Below the pieces are notes generated by a model. It saw only the letters and a program-made list of their open reading frames with translations. It ran no database searches and had not been told where the DNA came from. Of a stretch of 9,889 bases of DNA, positions 7,061-9,889 are shown one piece after another. Position 1 is the stretch's first letter; the number at the start of each line of letters is the position of its first letter. The stretch comes from Eggerthellaceae bacterium (GTDB taxonomy: Bacteria > Actinomycetota > Coriobacteriia > Coriobacteriales > Eggerthellaceae), in the NCBI GenBank assembly GCA_017459485.1, contig JAFUCW010000141.1, forward strand, positions 1 through 9,889, in the 5' to 3' direction. The translations under genes and the position numbers were made by a program.

Positions 7061-7261
7061 TTCCCGGCGGCGTGCGCTCGGGGCGTGCGTCCCTCGCCTG
7101 GCCGCCTCTCCCAGGTTCGCCTTCGTCCCTCCGCGCCTCCACTCGCTGCGCTCGCTGGGCGCTGCCGCCTCCGGGTCGCCCTTGCGGTACCTGCCCGCGC
7201 CTCGCTCGGCCTTCGGCCTGCGCTCGCGTTGCTCCCGGCGGCGTACGCTCGGGGCCTTGCG
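7057..7261 (+). repeat. GC-rich block bounded by a 28-base direct repeat 171 bases apart
   Basis: Segments 7057-7084 and 7228-7255 match at 26 of 28 bases (both contain CCCGGCGGCGT and CGCTCGGGGC). Between them are short palindromic words such as CTCGCTGCGCTCGCTGGGC and GGCCTTCGGCC, and the local composition is far richer in GC than the flanks. The spacing is a multiple of three, so ORFs through it repeat their peptide (PERTPPG on the minus strand). I read it as non-coding repeat DNA. Confidence 0.6.
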
Positions 7262-7299
7262 GCCTCTCGGCTGGCAGCCTGGTATGGGGTAGGCTGGTG

Positions 7300-7361
7300 T
7301 TTGGCGCTCTAGCAGTGAACTGGAGAGCGATTTGGCGTCCCGGCGGAGAACTGAGGAGAAA
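7300..7361 (+). repeat. 31-base tandem pair
   Basis: TTTGGCG followed by a GAACTG-containing segment occurs at 7300 and again at 7331, with roughly two thirds identity over the unit. The first unit holds an inverted repeat, CGCTCT and AGAGCG, around 13 bases. The function is unknown. Confidence 0.5.
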
Positions 7362-7587
7362 AGAAGAATTGCTGTTTGATGGTATAAAAGCGGTGGTAGA
7401 AAATCGCTCGTGGCATCTGAAATCGAAAGGATAGCCAAACAAGTAATAGCAAAGAGACGTTCTTGGCCAAGCTCATGGGACGAATAGTACGCAGGAGGGA
7501 ATTTTTACTACCAACTTCTACTATGGGCTCAAGCGCGAGGTGATGTATAGGATTGAGTAAGTATGAGGGAAAAAGATTCATTAAGTA
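7362..7587. other. AT-richer intergenic DNA without a recognised feature
   Basis: Between the last repeat and the trxB promoter I see no gene, RNA or clear repeat. A 90-residue minus-strand ORF crosses it but has no recognisable motif. Composition drops sharply from the GC-rich block just before it. Confidence 0.4.
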
Positions 7588-7616
7588 TTGAAATTGCTAT
7601 CAGAAGAATTTATAAT
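7588..7616 (+). promoter_or_regulatory. Strong sigma-70 type promoter for the trxB-trxA-grdA cluster
   Basis: TTGAAA (7588-7593) and a perfect TATAAT (7611-7616) are separated by exactly 17 bases. Transcription would start near 7623, giving a leader of about 76 bases. The leader contains a small hairpin (AGGT and GG pairing with CC and ACCT around AAGG) just before the ribosome binding site. Confidence 0.8.
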
Positions 7617-7698
7617 CGCGATAAGAAAAATCTTGTGTCGTTGAAGTCATAATTCGGCGCAAGGAAGTTAGGTCGGAAGGCCACCTCAGAGAAAGGGA

Positions 7699-8646
7699 AT
7701 GGACAAGATGTACGACGTGATCATCTTGGGCGCAGGCCCAGCCGGTTTGGCAGCAGGTCTTTATGCAGGTCGCAGCCGCATGAACGCTCTTCTTATCGAA
7801 AAGGGCCAGGATGGTGGTCAGATTGCTACCACCAACGAAATCGAAAACTATCCGGGTCAGGTTGTCGACGAGGAAGAGTCCGGTCCCTCCCTGATCGCAC
7901 GCATGACCGCTCAAGTAGAGAAGTTCGGCTGCGAGCGCGTGAGCGACACCATCACCTCCGTTGAGCTGACGGGCGATGTGAAGAAAATCGTGTGCACTGG
8001 CGGCGAATACGAGGCCAAGACCGTCATCATCGCCACAGGTGCCCATTCCCGTCCCATCGGCTGCAAGAACGAAGGCCAGTTCGTGGGCAAGGGAATCTCC
8101 TTCTGCGCCACATGCGACGCTAACTTCTTCGAGGACCTGGAGGTCTTCGTAGTCGGCGGTGGCGACAGCGCTGTTGAAGAGGCCATGTACCTGACCGGTT
8201 TCGCCCGCAAGGTCACCCTGATTCATCGTCGCAATGAGCTGCGCGCTGCGAAGTCGATCCAGGAGAAGGCCTTCAAGAACGAGAAGATGAACTTCATGTG
8301 GGACAGCGTGGTCGAGGAAGTGAACGGTCCCGACGGCGTTCTGTCCGAAATGCTCGTGCGCAACGTCAAGACCGACGAGATCACCAAGATCGAAGCCGAT
8401 GAAGATGACGGTATCTTCGGCCTGTTCGGCTTCATCGGTTTCCTGCCCAACACCGAACTGTTCGAGGGTCAGGTCGAGATGGAGAACAGCTACATTTTGA
8501 CCGACGACAACATGTGCACCAACATCCCCGGCGTGTTCGCTGCAGGCGACCTGCGCAAGAAGAGCCTGCGCCAGGTGGTCACCGCTGCTGCCGACGGTGC
8601 TATTGCTGCCACGCAGGCGCTCAAGTACATCGAAAACGCTGAATAA
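7699..8646 (+). CDS. trxB: Thioredoxin reductase (NADPH), glycine reductase cluster
   Basis: This 315-residue low-molecular-weight flavoprotein transfers electrons from NADPH through FAD and a redox disulfide to the thioredoxin encoded next. The N-terminal FAD motif is GAGPAGLAAGLYAGR. The active-site cysteines are C136 and C139 in CATCDA. The NADPH domain has VVGGGDSAVEEA followed by HRRNELRA, the typical NADPH-type arginine set. The C-terminal FAD motif is GVFAAGDLRKKSLRQVVTAAADG. Length is normal for the family. ATG 7699 follows GAAAGGG by only one base, so the in-frame ATG 7708, at better spacing, may be the true start; only three residues differ. It is the first gene after a near-consensus promoter. 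Clustering with trxA and grdA indicates a dedicated role in glycine reduction. Confidence 0.93.
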   Translation: MDKMYDVIILGAGPAGLAAGLYAGRSRMNALLIEKGQDGGQIATTNEIENYPGQVVDEEESGPSLIARMTAQVEKFGCERVSDTITSVELTGDVKKIVCTGGEYEAKTVIIATGAHSRPIGCKNEGQFVGKGISFCATCDANFFEDLEVFVVGGGDSAVEEAMYLTGFARKVTLIHRRNELRAAKSIQEKAFKNEKMNFMWDSVVEEVNGPDGVLSEMLVRNVKTDEITKIEADEDDGIFGLFGFIGFLPNTELFEGQVEMENSYILTDDNMCTNIPGVFAAGDLRKKSLRQVVTAAADGAIAATQALKYIENAE

Positions 8647-8686
8647 CAATTAGGGTATTAAAGTTTCGACTAGAGAGGAGAGAAAC

Positions 8687-9010
8687 ATGTCGATGCTTGC
8701 AGTGGATAAGAAGCCGTTCGAGACCGAAGTGCTGCAGGGCGAAGGCAAGATTTTGGTTGACTTCTTCGGCGATGGCTGTGTACCCTGCGCCGCCCTCATG
8801 CCTCATGTGCATGAGTTTGCCGACAAGTACGGCGACCAGATGAAGTTCTGCTCAATGAACACTTCCAAGGCTCGTCGCGTGGCCATCGGCCAGCAGGTGC
8901 TCGGCCTTCCCACGATTGCCGTGTACGAAAACGGCGAGAAGATCGAAGAGCTCGTGAAGGACGACGCTACTCCGGAGGCTGTCGAAGAGCTGATCAAGCG
9001 CCACATCTAA
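8687..9010 (+). CDS. trxA: Thioredoxin with atypical GCVPC active site, glycine reductase type
   Basis: This 107-residue cytoplasmic thioredoxin carries electrons from TrxB to glycine reductase. The redox site is GCVPC (C31 and C34) where ordinary thioredoxins have WCGPC. The GCVPC form is known from thioredoxins of glycine-reducing clostridia such as Eubacterium acidaminophilum. The cis-proline segment (GLPTIAVYENGEKIEEL) is intact. GAGGAG at 8675-8680 lies 6 bases before ATG 8687, which fixes the start. It lies 40 bases after trxB and 126 bases before grdA, all on one strand, consistent with one operon. Length is normal. Confidence 0.93.
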   Translation: MSMLAVDKKPFETEVLQGEGKILVDFFGDGCVPCAALMPHVHEFADKYGDQMKFCSMNTSKARRVAIGQQVLGLPTIAVYENGEKIEELVKDDATPEAVEELIKRHI

Positions 9011-9024
9011 TGGGGCTATTCATG

Positions 9025-9088
9025 CATGCAGGTTCCTGTAATCCTGTCTGCATGTCCAAAAAGGCTTGAACGCGGGGCCAGCCCGCGT
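9025..9088 (+). promoter_or_regulatory. Two hairpins in the trxA-grdA intergenic region
   Basis: CATGCAG (9025-9031) pairs with CTGCATG (9048-9054), and ACGCGGG (9070-9076) pairs with CCCGCGT (9082-9088) around a 5-base loop. No T-run follows, so these are not simple terminators. They could stabilise or process the mRNA and so allow different levels of grdA and the thioredoxin genes. That role is inference. Confidence 0.45.
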
Positions 9089-9136
9089 GAATGCATAGGG
9101 AAAGATAAGGAAGAAAGAAACGGAAAGGAGTGAGAG

Positions 9137-9616
9137 ATGAGCATCTTGGCCGGAAAAAAAGTCGTCGTGATCGGTGACCGCGACGGCGTGCCGGGCGAAG
9201 CAATTTCTGCGTGCGTCGAAACCGCAGGCGGCGAAGTCGTGTTCTCCTCGACTGAGTGTTTCGTTTGAACGGCAGCTGGCGCCATGGACTTGGAGAATCA
9301 GAGGAGGGTTAAGGAATTCGCCGAGGAGTTCGGCCCCGAAAACGTTGTCGTTGTCGTGGGCGCTTCCGAAGGTGAAGCCGCTGGCCTTGCAGCAGAAACT
9401 GTAGAGGCTGGAGACCCGACATTTGCAGGTCCATTGACGGGAGTCCAGTTGGGACTCGCTTGCTACCACATCTGCGAGCCTGAAATGAAGGCCGAAGTGG
9501 ACGAAGGTGTCTACGACGACCAGGTGAGCATGATGGAAATGGTCCTTGACGTTGATGACATCATCGACGAGATGACCGGTATTCGCGAAGAATTCTGCAA
9601 ATTCCTTCCGGAATAA
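9137..9616 (+). CDS. grdA: Glycine reductase selenoprotein A, selenocysteine via UGA
   Basis: This 159-residue selenoprotein A of the glycine reductase complex takes the carboxymethyl group from protein B as a Se-carboxymethyl adduct and passes it to protein C, which releases acetyl phosphate; reduced thioredoxin resets it. The frame starts at ATG 9137, 6 bases after AAAGGAG (9124-9130), and reaches UGA at codon 44 (9266-9268). It then continues in frame to TAA 9614-9616. The motif is [18 protein letters not shown], with C41 forming the CxxU redox pair. Downstream landmarks are [17 protein letters not shown] and [15 protein letters not shown]. Position 44 for Sec agrees with what I recall of clostridial GrdA. 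A shorter frame from ATG 9284 would lack the catalytic residue and is not the gene. It follows trxB and trxA as in known grd clusters; the other grd genes would be expected nearby but are not seen. Confidence 0.95.
9266..9268 (+). promoter_or_regulatory. Selenocysteine UGA codon in grdA
   Basis: This in-frame UGA lies at the conserved Sec44 position, flanked by GrdA-type sequence on both sides. Downstream bases can form only weak hairpins (for example CCA pairing with UGG near 9280-9290). I do not see a SECIS as clear as that in fdhA, which fits the known divergence of grd SECIS elements. Confidence 0.85.
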
Positions 9617-9633
9617 ATCTGAGCGAAAAAGTA

Positions 9634-9887
9634 GTTCTGTGTGGGGCGGTGGTTTTGCTGCCGCCCCGATATTGTGACAAAACCAATGGACCGTGGGCAT
9701 CGAGCGCAGGATGCCGAAACGACAACGTTGTTCCTGCACGCCTCGAACGGGCCTTGCGGTTCGCAAGAAGAATTCGGAGGCGCACATGAAGAGCGTTGTC
9801 GTTTCGGCATCCTGCGCTCGATGCCCACGGTCCATTGGTTTTGTCCCAACATCGGGGCGGCAGCAAAACCACCGCCCCACACAGAAC
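9634..9887. repeat. Large foldback element: 94-base inverted repeats around a palindromic apex
   Basis: Bases 9634-9727 are the reverse complement of 9794-9887 at 92 of 94 positions. The two differences lie near 9670 and 9674, where ATATTGTG on the left corresponds to ATGTTGGG on the right. The 66-base centre (9728-9793) is also palindromic but diverged: CGCCTCGAA pairs with TTCGGAGGCG with one extra base, and CTTGCG-GTT-CGCAAG (9753-9767) forms the tip exactly at the element's midpoint. It begins 17 bases after the grdA stop. The window ends two bases past the right arm, so the outer boundary and any target duplication cannot be judged. It encodes no recognisable protein. It could be a miniature mobile element, a structured RNA, or a strong terminator or mRNA 3' end. 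Confidence 0.9.
9643..9667 (+). terminator. GC-rich hairpin after grdA, within the left foldback arm
   Basis: GGGGCGG (9643-9649) pairs with CCGCCCC (9661-9667) around an 11-base loop, 26 bases after the grdA stop. No T-run follows, so termination by this hairpin alone is uncertain. The loop can additionally pair with a downstream segment. Confidence 0.4.
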
Positions 9888-9889
9888 GA

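Noticed and set aside
7305..7400. Possible glycine riboswitch (GGAGAG and ACTGAGGAGAAAAG) upstream of the glycine reductase genes
   Set aside because: The conserved core, including the GCCGAAGG-type segment and the CTCAGG segment, does not line up. It also lies upstream of the promoter at 7588-7616, so it would not be in the main transcript.
6882..7442. Minus-strand ORFs of 186 and 144 residues over the repeat region
   Set aside because: Their translations only repeat the DNA repeats (for example PERTPPG twice), are extremely Arg/Gly/Pro-rich and have no known domain.
9020..9880. Minus-strand ORF of 286 residues covering grdA and the foldback
   Set aside because: The + strand encodes GrdA without doubt; the extension through the foldback is a by-product of open frames in the inverted repeat.
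9634..9887. Contig-end foldback artefact
   Set aside because: The arms differ at two positions and the 66-base apex is not self-identical, unlike a simple chimeric foldback. It still deserves a long-read check because the window ends here.

Overview
The window looks like a fermentative, selenium-using actinobacterium of the class Coriobacteriia, most likely the family Eggerthellaceae. This is inferred from the GC-rich codon use with strong AAGGAG-type ribosome binding sites, the repeat-rich intergenic DNA, and the pairing of a NAD(P)-linked selenocysteine formate dehydrogenase with a glycine reductase cluster. The taxonomic call rests on recollection and is not proven by any marker here.

Layout, left to right, with all confident genes on the + strand. 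(1) 1-584: a fragment at the left edge and an unrecognised 140-residue ORF. (2) 585-907: intergenic DNA with a candidate promoter, TATAAT at 787-792, overlapped by two nested AT-rich palindromes. (3) 908-5495: a two-gene formate dehydrogenase operon. The first gene is an iron-sulfur/FAD/NAD(P) electron-transfer subunit. The second is a NuoG-like/molybdopterin catalytic subunit of 918 residues that reads through an in-frame UGA at 3849-3851 as selenocysteine, with a recognisable SECIS hairpin just downstream. (4) 5505-5711: two terminator-type hairpins and a promoter, then (5) 5712-6569, a FocA-type formate channel. (6) 6570-7698: about 1.1 kb with no convincing gene but many repeats: a nested 102-base foldback, a 22-base tandem array, diverged repeats of period 62 and 72, a GC-rich block with a duplication 171 bases apart, a 31-base tandem pair, and finally a near-consensus promoter. 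(7) 7699-9616: trxB, trxA and grdA. These are the thioredoxin reductase, the atypical GCVPC thioredoxin and selenoprotein A of glycine reductase; grdA also needs UGA read as Sec (9266-9268). (8) 9634-9887: a large inverted repeat with 94-base arms (92 of 94 positions match) and a 66-base apex that is itself palindromic, ending two bases before the window edge.

How the genes fit together: formate enters or leaves through FocA. The formate dehydrogenase oxidises formate (or reduces CO2) and exchanges electrons with NAD(P)(H). NADPH can then reduce TrxB, TrxA and GrdA, so that glycine is reduced to acetyl phosphate in a Stickland-type energy metabolism. The functions of the two modules are well supported. 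The direct electron link between them is inference. The remaining glycine reductase genes (grdB and others) are not in the window and may follow to the right of the foldback.

Most unusual points: two selenoproteins that standard gene calling would split or truncate; the 254-base foldback directly after grdA; the fusion architecture of the formate dehydrogenase electron-transfer subunit; and the dense repeats between focA and trxB.
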